From contig NZ_JAOQJE010000001.1 of NCBI RefSeq assembly GCF_025567315.1, positions 372,001 through 436,000 on the forward strand: a stretch of 64,000 nt of DNA, read 5' to 3'. How positions within the stretch are numbered: position 1 is the stretch's first letter; the number at the start of each line of letters is the position of its first letter. The notes beneath the pieces are model-generated. The model had not been told where the DNA came from and did no database searches. It saw only the letters and a list, made by a program, of their open reading frames with translations. Both the position numbers and the translations under genes were made by a program. This document shows positions 33,984 through 42,462 of the stretch, piece after piece. The stretch comes from Agathobaculum ammoniilyticum. Its GTDB lineage: Bacteria > Bacillota > Clostridia > Oscillospirales > Butyricicoccaceae.

Positions 33984-34011
33984 TTGACACCGCGCGGAAA
34001 AGTGATAAAAT
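33984..34011 (+). promoter_or_regulatory. Promoter of the smsC-smsB pair
   Basis: TTGACA (33984-33989), 16-base spacer, TAAAAT (34006-34011). Confidence 0.7.
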
Positions 34012-34075
34012 TGGTATAGGTTAGAGAAACCCATACAGAACACAGCATTGGACGTTGAAAGGACGGAGCCATAAA

Positions 34076-34798
34076 ATGTTGGTACTAAAAGATATTTGCT
34101 GGCGCGTGCCGGAGAAGGAGATTCTGGACAGCGTGAGCCTGACCGTGCCAGACGGGAAATGCGTGGTTGTGACCGGACCGAACGGCGGCGGCAAGACCAG
34201 CCTTGCTAAGATTATTGCTGGCATTGAGCAGCCGGACAGTGGGAAACTCCTGCTCGATGGCCGCATCATCAACCGCATGAGCGTGACCGAGCGGGCGCGG
34301 AACGGGATCGCCTATGCTTTCCAGCAGCCGGTGCGTTTCAAGGGATTGACCGTGCGTGACCTGATGGAGCTTGCGGTGGGGGAGGCCATGGATGAGGACG
34401 CGCTGTGCGACAGCTTATCCCAGGTGGGTCTGTGCGCCAGGGAGTATATCGACCGCGAGGTGAGCGGAAGCCTGTCCGGCGGTGAGATCAAGCGCATCGA
34501 GATTGCGACCGTACTCGCGCGCCGCGCGCGTCTCTCGGTGTTCGACGAGCCGGAGGCGGGCATCGACCTGTGGAGCTTCAACAATCTGATCGATGTGTTC
34601 CGCAAGCTGCGCAGCGAGGTGGACGGCTCAATCCTCGTTATTTCGCATCAGCGGCGTATTCTGGAGATCGCGGACGAAATTGTGATTATTTCGGGCGGCA
34701 GGGTGTCCGCGCAGGGAAGCAGGGAGGAGATGCTACCCCGTCTGTTTGACGGACAGACGCAGGGACGCCCCTGCCCGCTGGAAAGGGGGGGCGCCTGA
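34076..34798 (+). CDS. smsC: SufC-like ATPase of a minimal Fe-S assembly system (SmsC)
   Basis: 240 residues, ABC-type ATPase of the SufC branch. Walker A GPNGGGKTS (34-42), Q-loop AFQQPVRFKG, signature SLSGGEIKRIE (132-142) and Walker B SVFDEPEAGID. SufC powers the scaffold that builds iron-sulfur clusters. It has no transporter permease beside it but a SufB/D-like protein overlapping by one base. No sufS, sufU or separate sufD is present. This two-gene form matches the SMS (SUF-like minimal) system described in archaea and anaerobic bacteria. ATG 34076 follows AAAGGACGGAG. Confidence 0.88.
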   Translation: MLVLKDICWRVPEKEILDSVSLTVPDGKCVVVTGPNGGGKTSLAKIIAGIEQPDSGKLLLDGRIINRMSVTERARNGIAYAFQQPVRFKGLTVRDLMELAVGEAMDEDALCDSLSQVGLCAREYIDREVSGSLSGGEIKRIEIATVLARRARLSVFDEPEAGIDLWSFNNLIDVFRKLRSEVDGSILVISHQRRILEIADEIVIISGGRVSAQGSREEMLPRLFDGQTQGRPCPLERGGA

Positions 34799-35718
34799 TG
34801 AACCGGATTACGGAAAAGCTGCTCGCGGCCGTATCGAACTGGACGGGCGTACCCAGGAACGCGGCCTATAATATCCGCGAGGACGGACAGTGCGCGGGCC
34901 GTCAGTCGACTGCGCATATCCGGATCACCTCCAAAACCGATAAGCCGGGCATCGATATCACCGTGGCGCCCGGCACCAGGGGGGAGCAGGTGTATATTCC
35001 GGCATGCGTGACGCACAGCGCGGAAAACGACTTGGTGTACAATGATTTTTATATTGGGGAGGATGCGGACGTGACCATCGTGGCGGGCTGCGGCGTCCAT
35101 TCGGATGGCGAGGGCGAGGCGCGGCACAACGGCGTCCACCGCTTTTTTCTGAAAAAGGGCGCGCGGGTGCGGTACCTGGAAAAGCACATCGGCACGGGCG
35201 GCGGAACAGGGGCGCGGGTCATCGATCCGGTCACCGAGGTGGAGCAGGCTGAGGGAAGCACGATGGAAATGGAAACCACCCAGATCGGCGGCGTGGATTC
35301 CACCCGCCGGACCATGAAAGCCGTATTGGCGGCGGGCGCAAAGCTGCGCGTGCGGGAACGCATCCTCACGGATGGGGAGCAGCGCGCGGAAACCGATTTC
35401 GTCGTGGAGCTGAACGGGAATGATTGCGGCTGCGACCTGATTTCACGCTCGGTCGCCAAGGGGCAGTCGCATCAGGCGTTCCGCTCCCTGATACGCGGCA
35501 ACTGCCGCTGCACCGGACACAGCGAGTGCGACGCCATTATTATCGGGAACGGCACGGTGAACGCTGCGCCGGAGCTGGGCGCGAACCATGCGGACGCGGC
35601 GCTGATCCATGAGGCCGCGATCGGCAAGATCGCAGGGGAGCAGATCCTCAAGCTGTGTACCCTGGGGCTGACGGAGGAGGAGGCTGAGGCCAAGATTGTC
35701 GAGGGCTTCCTGCGCTGA
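34798..35718 (+). CDS. smsB: SufB/SufD-like Fe-S scaffold (SmsB)
   Basis: 306 residues, shorter than SufB (about 470) and SufD (about 420) because the N-terminal part is missing. The beta-helix core and the family C-terminus are clear: SECDAIIIGNGTVNA, then LIHEAAIGKIAGEQI and LGLTEEEAEAKIVEGFL. Cysteines in GNCRCTGHSEC are candidates for cluster binding. It probably forms a homodimer with two SmsC subunits to assemble Fe-S clusters in the cytoplasm. The start codon shares one base with the smsC stop. Confidence 0.88.
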   Translation: MNRITEKLLAAVSNWTGVPRNAAYNIREDGQCAGRQSTAHIRITSKTDKPGIDITVAPGTRGEQVYIPACVTHSAENDLVYNDFYIGEDADVTIVAGCGVHSDGEGEARHNGVHRFFLKKGARVRYLEKHIGTGGGTGARVIDPVTEVEQAEGSTMEMETTQIGGVDSTRRTMKAVLAAGAKLRVRERILTDGEQRAETDFVVELNGNDCGCDLISRSVAKGQSHQAFRSLIRGNCRCTGHSECDAIIIGNGTVNAAPELGANHADAALIHEAAIGKIAGEQILKLCTLGLTEEEAEAKIVEGFLR

Positions 35719-35729
35719 GGAATAGCAAT

Positions 35730-35762
35730 AAAGAGAGGGGCTGCCGGGCAGCCCCTCTCTTT
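35730..35762. terminator. Bidirectional intrinsic terminator
   Basis: A perfect 15-bp stem (35730-35744 with 35748-35762) and 3-base loop, between the convergent smsB and mglC genes. Confidence 0.9.
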
Positions 35763-35774
35763 AGTTTATGCGGT

Positions 35775-36869
35775 TTATTTACGAGCCAGGTACTTGCGCA
35801 TGTCGATCGCGCAGGCGATCAGGATAATCAGGCCCTTGATGATATACTGCCAGTTCGCGCTGACCGAAAGCACGGTCAGGCCGACAAAGATGATGCGGAG
35901 CAGCAGCACGCCGACGATGATACCGCCGATCGAACCGATGCCGCCGACAAAGGACACGCCGCCGATAACGCAGGCCGCGATTGCGTCCAATTCATAGTTC
36001 TGGCCGGTGGACGGGCTGTTCGAGCCGATACGCGCGGCTTCGATAAAGCCGGTGATCGAGTACATGATGCCCGCGAGGATAAATACCATCATGGTGTTTT
36101 TAGCCACGTTGACGCCGGATACGTTGGCCGCTTCTGGATTGGAGCCGCAGGCGAACATGTTTTTGCCGAAGCAGGTCTTGTTCCAGATGAACCACATCAC
36201 AACGGTCAGGACCAGCGCATACCAGACGAAGTTCGGAATCGGGATCTGATCCTTGCCGATCTTGACAACCGAACCGTTGACGAACTGCTTGAACGGCTCG
36301 GACAGGCCGGAGATCGGCGCGCCGCTGTTGCCGTTCATATTGGTGAACAGGAGCAGGACGCCGTAGGTGATTAACTGGGTCGCCAGGGTGACGATAAACG
36401 GATGCAGGCCGAACTTCGCGACCGAGAAGCCGTTGACCAGGCCGATCACGGCGCCGACAATCATTACGATGACCAGCGTACCCGCGATCATGATTGCGGG
36501 ATGGAACTGCGGGATGCCGGGGAACATCTTGCTCGGATAATCCGCCGCCTGCAGCAGCGCGGCGGACATACAGGCCGTCAGGCCGACGACGCGGCCGGCG
36601 GACAGGTCGGTGCCGGTCAATACGATCGTACCCGCGATGCCGAGCGCGATCGGCAGGTTGGCCGCGGTCAGCGAAAGCATATTGATCAGGGAGCGCGGCG
36701 CGATAAAGGACGGCTTATAGATGGCGATGCCGATGATCGCAATAATCAGAAAGATGTACAGGGAATAGCTGATCAGCCATTCTTTCCAGTAATTGCGCTT
36801 TTCGGAAGCGCTCATCGCCTTGTAATCGGCGTACTTGCGCTTCATATTATCGATAAAACGGATGTTCAT
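35775..36869 (-). CDS. mglC: Galactose/methylgalactoside ABC permease
   Basis: 364 residues, about ten membrane segments, of the MglC/RbsC monosaccharide permease family. The TGTDLSAGRVVGL segment (about 105-117) and the GGVSFVGGIGSIGG segment near the C-terminus are diagnostic. It follows mglA by 15 bases and is the last gene of the operon. Galactose is inferred from the Mgl-like order (B-A-C) and from the nearby galactose genes. Confidence 0.93.
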   Translation of the reverse strand: MNIRFIDNMKRKYADYKAMSASEKRNYWKEWLISYSLYIFLIIAIIGIAIYKPSFIAPRSLINMLSLTAANLPIALGIAGTIVLTGTDLSAGRVVGLTACMSAALLQAADYPSKMFPGIPQFHPAIMIAGTLVIVMIVGAVIGLVNGFSVAKFGLHPFIVTLATQLITYGVLLLFTNMNGNSGAPISGLSEPFKQFVNGSVVKIGKDQIPIPNFVWYALVLTVVMWFIWNKTCFGKNMFACGSNPEAANVSGVNVAKNTMMVFILAGIMYSITGFIEAARIGSNSPSTGQNYELDAIAACVIGGVSFVGGIGSIGGIIVGVLLLRIIFVGLTVLSVSANWQYIIKGLIILIACAIDMRKYLARK

Positions 36870-36884
36870 GCTCTTTTCCTCCCC

Positions 36885-38381
36885 TTAAGCATACTTGGCG
36901 GCCAGTGTCATGATCTCTTCCTGCGAGGTGTTGGCAGCGTCCACCTCGCCGGCCAGCCGGCCTCCCGACATGACCAGGATGCGGTCGCACACGCCGAGCA
37001 GCTCGGGCATTTCCGAGGACACCATGATGACCGCCTTGCCGCGGCAGGCCAAGTCGATGATCAGCTGGTAGATCTCGTATTTTGCGCCGACGTCGATGCC
37101 GCGGGTAGGTTCGTCCAGCAACAGGACCTCCGGATCGGTCAGCAGCCAGCGGCCGAGGATGACCTTTTGCTGGTTGCCGCCGGAGAGTGAGCGGATTTTG
37201 GTTTCCTGCGTCGGGGTCTTGATACGCATGGCCTGGATGGCCCAGTCGGTATCCTTTTTCATTTCCTTTTCGCTGAGAAGGCCGCCCTTCAAATATTTCT
37301 TCAGGCTGGAAATGACGGTGTTTTCACGGATGTTCAGGATGCCGAAAATACCGGTCGCACGGCGTTCCTCGGTCAGCAGCGCGAAGCCGTTTTTGATGCT
37401 TTCGGTCGCGCGGCGGTTATGTACCTCTCGCCCGTCCAAGCGGAGGGTGCCGGATTTACGGGTGGCGATGCCGAAGATGTTTTCCAGAACCTCGGTACGG
37501 CCGGACCCGTCCAGGCCGGCAATGCCGAGGATCTCGCCCTTGCGCAGGCGGAAGGAGACGTCGCAGACGTGAGAATACATCGCGGTAAGGCCCTCGACCT
37601 CTAGCGCGACCTCGCCGGGGGTATTGGTCTTGGGCGGGAAGCGGTTGGTCAGCTCGCGGCCGACCATGAGCTTGATGATCTTTTCCATCGTCAGCTGGCT
37701 GGCCGGCTCGGTGGCGATCCACTGGCCGTCGCGCATGATGGTAACGTCGTCCGAGATGCGGAGGATCTCCTCCATCTTGTGCGAAATATAGATGATGCCG
37801 CAGCCCTGGTCGCGCAGCATGTTGATGATGCGGAACAGGTGCTCGACCTCGGTTTCTGTCAAAGAAGACGTCGGTTCGTCAAAAACGATGACCTTTGCGT
37901 CGTAGGAGACCGCCTTGGCGATCTCGACCATCTGGCGCTGGGAAACTGGCATGGTGCTCATCACCGTGCGGGGGTTGACGTGTACGCCGAGCTTTTCAAA
38001 CAGCGCCAGCGAGTCCTTGTACATTTTCTTTTCGTCGATGCAGTTTGCGAATTTTAACGGATACCGGCCGAGCCACAGGTTTTCCATAACCGTCCGTTTG
38101 AGAGCCTGGTTCAGCTCCTGATGCACCATTGCGACGCCGTTTTCCAGCGCTTCCTTAGAGGTTTTGAAGTTGACCTCCTTGCCCTCCAGTTCAATGGTGC
38201 CGCTGTTTTTTTCATAAATGCCGAACAGGCATTTCATGAGCGTTGATTTTCCGGCGCCGTTTTCGCCCATCAGCGCGTGGACCGTGCCGCGCCGCACGGT
38301 CAGTGATACGCCGTCCAGCGCCTTGACGCCGGGAAACTGCTTACAGATATCAGTCATTTGCAGCAGGACGTCGTTTGCCAT
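36885..38381 (-). CDS. mglA: Galactose/methylgalactoside import ATPase, double ABC cassette
   Basis: 498 residues with two ATPase domains, as in all CUT2 sugar importers. The first has a full Walker A GENGAGKST and Walker B IVFDEPTSSLTE; the second lacks a normal Walker A but keeps LSGGNQQKVILGRWL and LLDEPTRGIDVGAK, the usual asymmetry. Start ATG 38381 follows GGGGAGGAG; the frame is open further to 38459 without a ribosome site. Confidence 0.95.
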   Translation of the reverse strand: MANDVLLQMTDICKQFPGVKALDGVSLTVRRGTVHALMGENGAGKSTLMKCLFGIYEKNSGTIELEGKEVNFKTSKEALENGVAMVHQELNQALKRTVMENLWLGRYPLKFANCIDEKKMYKDSLALFEKLGVHVNPRTVMSTMPVSQRQMVEIAKAVSYDAKVIVFDEPTSSLTETEVEHLFRIINMLRDQGCGIIYISHKMEEILRISDDVTIMRDGQWIATEPASQLTMEKIIKLMVGRELTNRFPPKTNTPGEVALEVEGLTAMYSHVCDVSFRLRKGEILGIAGLDGSGRTEVLENIFGIATRKSGTLRLDGREVHNRRATESIKNGFALLTEERRATGIFGILNIRENTVISSLKKYLKGGLLSEKEMKKDTDWAIQAMRIKTPTQETKIRSLSGGNQQKVILGRWLLTDPEVLLLDEPTRGIDVGAKYEIYQLIIDLACRGKAVIMVSSEMPELLGVCDRILVMSGGRLAGEVDAANTSQEEIMTLAAKYA

Positions 38382-38416
38382 ATGGATTGCTCCTCCCCTT
38401 TGTTTTGGATGAAAAG

Positions 38417-38450
38417 ACGGCCGCCGCCGCTTGTGCGCGGTAGCGGCCGT
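38417..38450 (-). repeat. Intercistronic hairpin between mglB and mglA
   Basis: ACGGCCGC (38417-38424) pairs with GCGGCCGT (38443-38450); the bases between are also GC-rich. It probably protects the mglB message and keeps binding protein more abundant than ATPase, as seen in other binding-protein operons. Confidence 0.5.
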
Positions 38451-38483
38451 TGGTTGCATGAAGTGCAGCGTTAGCGGAAAGGC

Positions 38484-39599
38484 TTATTCGCCGAGGTAGA
38501 TCTGATAGGGGATGCGGATCTTGTTAACGCTGTCGTCAACCGTGTACTTGTCGGCAATACCGTCCATCATGTCCTTGCCGGCTGCGACGTTGGAGATGAT
38601 ATCGGTGATGCACTGCGCCATACCGTCGGCATCCTGCTTGATGGAGCCGGCCATCTGGCCCTTGGAGATCAGAGACTTTGCCGCGTCGGTCGCGTCAACG
38701 CCGAACACGGGGATGGTCTTATCTCCGCCGTCCTGATTGTAGCCGATGGTGTTGAGCGCGGTGATCGCGCCCTCCGCCATGGAGTCATTGTTGCAGATAA
38801 CAAGCTCGATCATGTTGTTGTTGCTGTCATTGTTGGTGGAAAGGGCGGTGGTCATGTATTCCTGCGCGGCTGCGGCGGACCAGGAGCCGTTGCGGTCGAC
38901 CAGGTACTTGTCGGAGTTGTTCGGATCGTAGAACTCAAGCTCCGGCTTGCCGGCCTCGGTCAGAAGGGCGTTGGCGTCTTCCACCGCGTACTGGGTGCGG
39001 TATTCCGCCTCGGCGTTGCCCTGCTCGCCCTTGAACAGGATATAGGAGATCTTGCCGTCACCGTTGAGGTCATATGCGTCATAGTTTTCCAGCAGGTATT
39101 CGCCGATCATCTGGCCCTGCAGGTGGCCGGCTTCGGGTGCGTCCGTGCCGACAAACGCGGCCTTGTCATAACCGCTGATTACAGCGTCGGAAACCTCGCG
39201 GTTGAAGAACAGGACAGGCAGGTTGCTTTCCTTGCCCTTATCAATAATGCCGTTCGCGGCGTCATCCGAGGACGTGTTGACCAGGTTGACGACCAGCATT
39301 TCCGCGCCGGCGGTGAGAACGGTCTGCACCTGCTCGGTCTGTGTGGTCTGGTTGTTGTTGCCGTCCTGGTCGTTGTGCTCGATGCCCGCGGCATCCAGCT
39401 TTTCGGACAGAGCGGCGCGGACGGAAGCGATATAGGTGTCCGCGTAGTTATAATACAGAACGCCTACGTTCAGGTCGTTGGAAGCCGCGTCCCCGCCGCC
39501 GCCGTTGTCGGAAGCGTTGTTGTCGCCGCTGCCGCACGCGGTAAGGGACAGTGCCATCGTTGCCGCCAGACCGGCCGCCCAGAATCTCTTCATGTTCAT
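38484..39599 (-). CDS. mglB: Galactose-binding lipoprotein of the Mgl importer
   Basis: 371 residues. Lipoprotein signal with lipobox LTAC at Cys22. The periplasmic-binding fold starts LNVGVLYYNYADTYIASVRAAL-like (about residues 44-65), typical of MglB, and keeps the DGNNNQTTQTEQ and FFNREVSDAVI sugar-contact regions and a calcium-loop-like DLNGDGKISY segment (about 173-182), a known feature of galactose/glucose-binding protein. That loop supports MglB over other CUT2 binding proteins. Good GGAGGT site. First gene of the operon. Confidence 0.93.
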   Translation of the reverse strand: MNMKRFWAAGLAATMALSLTACGSGDNNASDNGGGGDAASNDLNVGVLYYNYADTYIASVRAALSEKLDAAGIEHNDQDGNNNQTTQTEQVQTVLTAGAEMLVVNLVNTSSDDAANGIIDKGKESNLPVLFFNREVSDAVISGYDKAAFVGTDAPEAGHLQGQMIGEYLLENYDAYDLNGDGKISYILFKGEQGNAEAEYRTQYAVEDANALLTEAGKPELEFYDPNNSDKYLVDRNGSWSAAAAQEYMTTALSTNNDSNNNMIELVICNNDSMAEGAITALNTIGYNQDGGDKTIPVFGVDATDAAKSLISKGQMAGSIKQDADGMAQCITDIISNVAAGKDMMDGIADKYTVDDSVNKIRIPYQIYLGE

Positions 39600-39664
39600 G
39601 GTAGGTTACCTCCTTCAGGACTCTCTTTTCTTCTCTTCGGCAGATTGCCTTTCGTTGTGCTTTC

Positions 39665-39732
39665 ATTATAGTAGTAAAACAGCGCAAATAAAATAGAATT
39701 CTTTACTGATAAAGTTTGAATTTTTACTAAAA
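39665..39732 (-). promoter_or_regulatory. mgl promoter region with GalR-type operator
   Basis: On the minus strand TATAAT (39665-39670) with a weak -35. A perfect operator copy TTTTACTAAAA is at 39722-39732, a broken copy TTTACTGATAAA at 39702-39713, and a half-site next to the -10. The perfect copy also forms part of the T-tract of the upstream terminator. Confidence 0.6.
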
Positions 39733-39764
39733 AAAGAAAAAGGATGTCGAAAAAATCGACATCC
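39733..39764 (-). terminator. Intrinsic terminator of the sensor operon
   Basis: A 9-bp stem (39742-39750 with 39756-39764), loop of five bases, followed on the minus strand by a long T-rich tract. It separates the sensor operon from mglBAC. Confidence 0.85.
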
Positions 39765-39788
39765 GTTGGTTAAAATATACAATTCAAA

Positions 39789-40763
39789 TCATTGATTTTG
39801 TGTGAAGCTAAATAGGAATTTCTGATTTTGTTCGGTATACATATCCTCGCGGCCGATGGCGCGCACCTCAGTATCGATGTGATCGGCGTCCGGCTGCTGG
39901 CCGTTAATCAGCCGGAAAGCGGCTTCCAGGCCCAAATATCCCATGGCAAACGGGTTTTGGACGATCAACACGTCGATCTCGCCGGTTTCGAGCATGCCGA
40001 CCGAAACCACATTATTGTCAAACCCTACGACGCGCACCGTGTCCTGCAGGCCAAGCTCCTCGATGGCGTGTCCGACGCCGAGGGTGGTTAGCTCGTTGAA
40101 GGTCACGATCGCGTTGATCTCCGGATGGCGGAGCAGCAGGCTGCGTGTTTCTGCCTGCACGGTTTCGCTCTGCGAGGAGCAGTTGATCTTTTCCACAATA
40201 TGCGCACGGCTTTCCCGCGCGGCAGCGGCCTCAAAGCCCTGCTCCCGCTTCTGGCCGTTTTCACTGTGGATATCGAAGCCGACAATGCCGATATACAGCT
40301 TGTCCCCGCCGCCGTCGAACAGCGCGCGCGCCGCCGCCTCGCCCGCCCTGTAATTGTCCGTCCCGATGCGGATAGCGGCGCGGTCGGTCTGGATATCCGA
40401 ATCGATGATAATGATATGGACGCCCTGGTCGGCCGCCTGGTCGATCAGCTCGGCGGGCGCCGTGTAGTCGATCGCGGAGATCACGATGGCCTGTGCGCCG
40501 TTATCGATCGCATTTTGGATCAGCACATTCTGATCCTCCCAAGCTTCCTCGTTCGCTGGCCCCTCAAACGTGTAGTCCAGATTATATTCGCTGGCGGCGG
40601 CCTTCACGCCGGACTGGACGGATTTCCAAAAGGCCGAGCTGGTGGATTTGGTGATTACGGCGACATAGGGCTTCTGCGTCTGCACGCTGCCGGACGGGAT
40701 GGAACAGCCGGCCAGCAGGAACAGCAGCGCGCCGGCAGCGCCGATCAAATTACGGATTTTCAT
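39789..40763 (-). CDS. Sugar-binding sensor lipoprotein of a three-component system
   Basis: 324 residues. Lipobox LLAGC at Cys20. The fold is a type 1 periplasmic-binding protein of the ribose/xylose/galactose class (PYVAVITKSTSSAFWKSV start, then IIIDSDIQTDRA and VVGFDNN). It overlaps the histidine kinase gene by 14 bases and has no permease of its own in this operon, so it more likely presents sugar to the kinase than to a transporter. The XylFII-LytS-YesN system of Clostridium beijerinckii is the known model. ATG 40763 is preferred over ATG 40769, which is too close to GGGGGG. Confidence 0.82.
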   Translation of the reverse strand: MKIRNLIGAAGALLFLLAGCSIPSGSVQTQKPYVAVITKSTSSAFWKSVQSGVKAAASEYNLDYTFEGPANEEAWEDQNVLIQNAIDNGAQAIVISAIDYTAPAELIDQAADQGVHIIIIDSDIQTDRAAIRIGTDNYRAGEAAARALFDGGGDKLYIGIVGFDIHSENGQKREQGFEAAAARESRAHIVEKINCSSQSETVQAETRSLLLRHPEINAIVTFNELTTLGVGHAIEELGLQDTVRVVGFDNNVVSVGMLETGEIDVLIVQNPFAMGYLGLEAAFRLINGQQPDADHIDTEVRAIGREDMYTEQNQKFLFSFTQNQ

Positions 40764-42462
40764 GCGCATTCCCCCCAGACTGCGGCAGGCGGATGATGAC
40801 GCGCGTTCCCTGATCGGGCTCGCTCTGGATGGACAGGCCGTAGGGCGCGCCGAAGTAGATGCGGATGCGGTCGCTGACGTTTTTGATGCCGATGCCGCCC
40901 GGGCCGCTGCGGTCATGTGACAGGATCGCCCTGCACTGGCTCTGCTCCATGCCCACGCCGTTGTCGGTTACGGTCATCAGGATATCCGTCCCGTCCGGCC
41001 GGACGGAAACGGTGATCTCCCCATCCTCGACAAATTCGCCGAAGCCGTGCAGGATCGCGTTTTCCAAGATGGGCTGTAGCGTAATCTTGCTGCACAGGCA
41101 GTCAAGAAGCGACTCGTCCACGTCGAAGCGGTAGGAGAACTGGTCCTTATAGCGGAATTTCTGGATAATCAGATAGCATTCCGCATGCTCCAGTTCCTTG
41201 CGGATGGGGATCAGGTCCTCGCCGCGGGAGGTGCTGATGCGGAACAGGCGGGCGAGCGCGCTGACCATTTTGACTGCGTCCTGTGTGCGGCCAAGCTCGC
41301 ACATCCACTGGATAGAGTCCAGCGTGTTATACAGGAAGTGCGGGTTGATCTGCGCCTGCAGGGCTTTGAGCTCGGTTTTGCGCAACGTTTCCTCCTCGCT
41401 CTTCACCTCGTCCACGAGCTTCTGGATGCGGCCGACCATATGCTCAAAGGAATCGGACAGCACGCAGATCTCCCGTGTGCCGCTGACCGGCGTATAGACA
41501 AAGTCGGGCGCGGCGGTTTCAAAATCGCGCATCTCCCCTACCAGGCGCAGGATGGGGCGCGAAACCAGCCGCGCGATCAGAAGCGCCACGCCGAGCAGGA
41601 TGAACAGGGCGATGGGAACGGCGAACAGGAGCATTTGCAGCGCGGTCTGCTGCGGCTGGCGGACCAGCTCGTCCAGATAGCTGACGCCCACAATGCGCCA
41701 GCCGCCCTGCGGCAGGGATTTGATGACCCGAATGAGATCCTGATCCGCATGCACCCCGTCGCCCAGCGCCGCGAGCGGCGCGGTATCCTCGGTTTTGAGG
41801 CCGGAATAGATGAGCTGCTGCTGCGGATGGTAGACCAGGCGGCCGTCGCTGTCGATGATAAAACTGTAGCCGTGCTGGCCGATGCCGACCGCGTCCATAT
41901 AAGCGGCGATGGAGGAAAACTGCAGGTCCATGGACACAAAAACCTCCCCGCCGTAGCGGTCGAGCGCGGCGGGACGGGCGATGGTGACCACCCAGGGATA
42001 ATAATCCGCATACAGGTTCTGTACATGCGGAGGGGTATAGTACAGGCCGGAGGGGTCGGGCTCGACGCCGGTAAGGTCGAGCGAACCGGCCTGCGGCTTG
42101 CGCGTGCGGCCCGAGGTCCAGCAGGAAAGCAGCCGGCCGGAGCTGGTGTAAACGCCGATGCTGGTCAGGTCGTCGCGCATCTGCACCATGGTGCTGAAGG
42201 TTTCCGCAAGCGTCAGGTCGTCCGCCTCGCTTTGCAGCTCGCCGGTGATGCGGCGGATCAGGGTGCTGGCATCCGAGGTGTAATCGGATATCGCACCCGC
42301 CGCCTGTGCGACCGACTGCTCCGAGCTTGCGGCTGCGTTGGAGCGGAGCGCGTTCGCGTACAGCGTCGTATACACCAAGGTGGAAATCAGCACGGTGATG
42401 GCGGCCACGCCGCTGACCAGCAGCACCATCAGGCTGGACAGGGAAAGCGGCTGCTGTTTCAT
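40750..42462 (-). CDS. YesM/LytS-type sensor histidine kinase
   Basis: 570 residues. N-terminal membrane segment (about 10-32), large extracytoplasmic Cache-like sensor (about 33-275), second membrane segment (about 285-305), HAMP (SRPILRLVGEMRDFE), then the His_kinase domain with the phosphorylated histidine in QINPHFLYNTLDSIQW and the ATPase domain with GIGIKNVSDRIRIYFG. This class usually works with YesN-type response regulators in sugar sensing. Its start overlaps the regulator stop by 4 bases. The frame is open to 42807 but that is the shadow of the regulator gene. Confidence 0.93.
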   Translation of the reverse strand: MKQQPLSLSSLMVLLVSGVAAITVLISTLVYTTLYANALRSNAAASSEQSVAQAAGAISDYTSDASTLIRRITGELQSEADDLTLAETFSTMVQMRDDLTSIGVYTSSGRLLSCWTSGRTRKPQAGSLDLTGVEPDPSGLYYTPPHVQNLYADYYPWVVTIARPAALDRYGGEVFVSMDLQFSSIAAYMDAVGIGQHGYSFIIDSDGRLVYHPQQQLIYSGLKTEDTAPLAALGDGVHADQDLIRVIKSLPQGGWRIVGVSYLDELVRQPQQTALQMLLFAVPIALFILLGVALLIARLVSRPILRLVGEMRDFETAAPDFVYTPVSGTREICVLSDSFEHMVGRIQKLVDEVKSEEETLRKTELKALQAQINPHFLYNTLDSIQWMCELGRTQDAVKMVSALARLFRISTSRGEDLIPIRKELEHAECYLIIQKFRYKDQFSYRFDVDESLLDCLCSKITLQPILENAILHGFGEFVEDGEITVSVRPDGTDILMTVTDNGVGMEQSQCRAILSHDRSGPGGIGIKNVSDRIRIYFGAPYGLSIQSEPDQGTRVIIRLPQSGGNAHENP

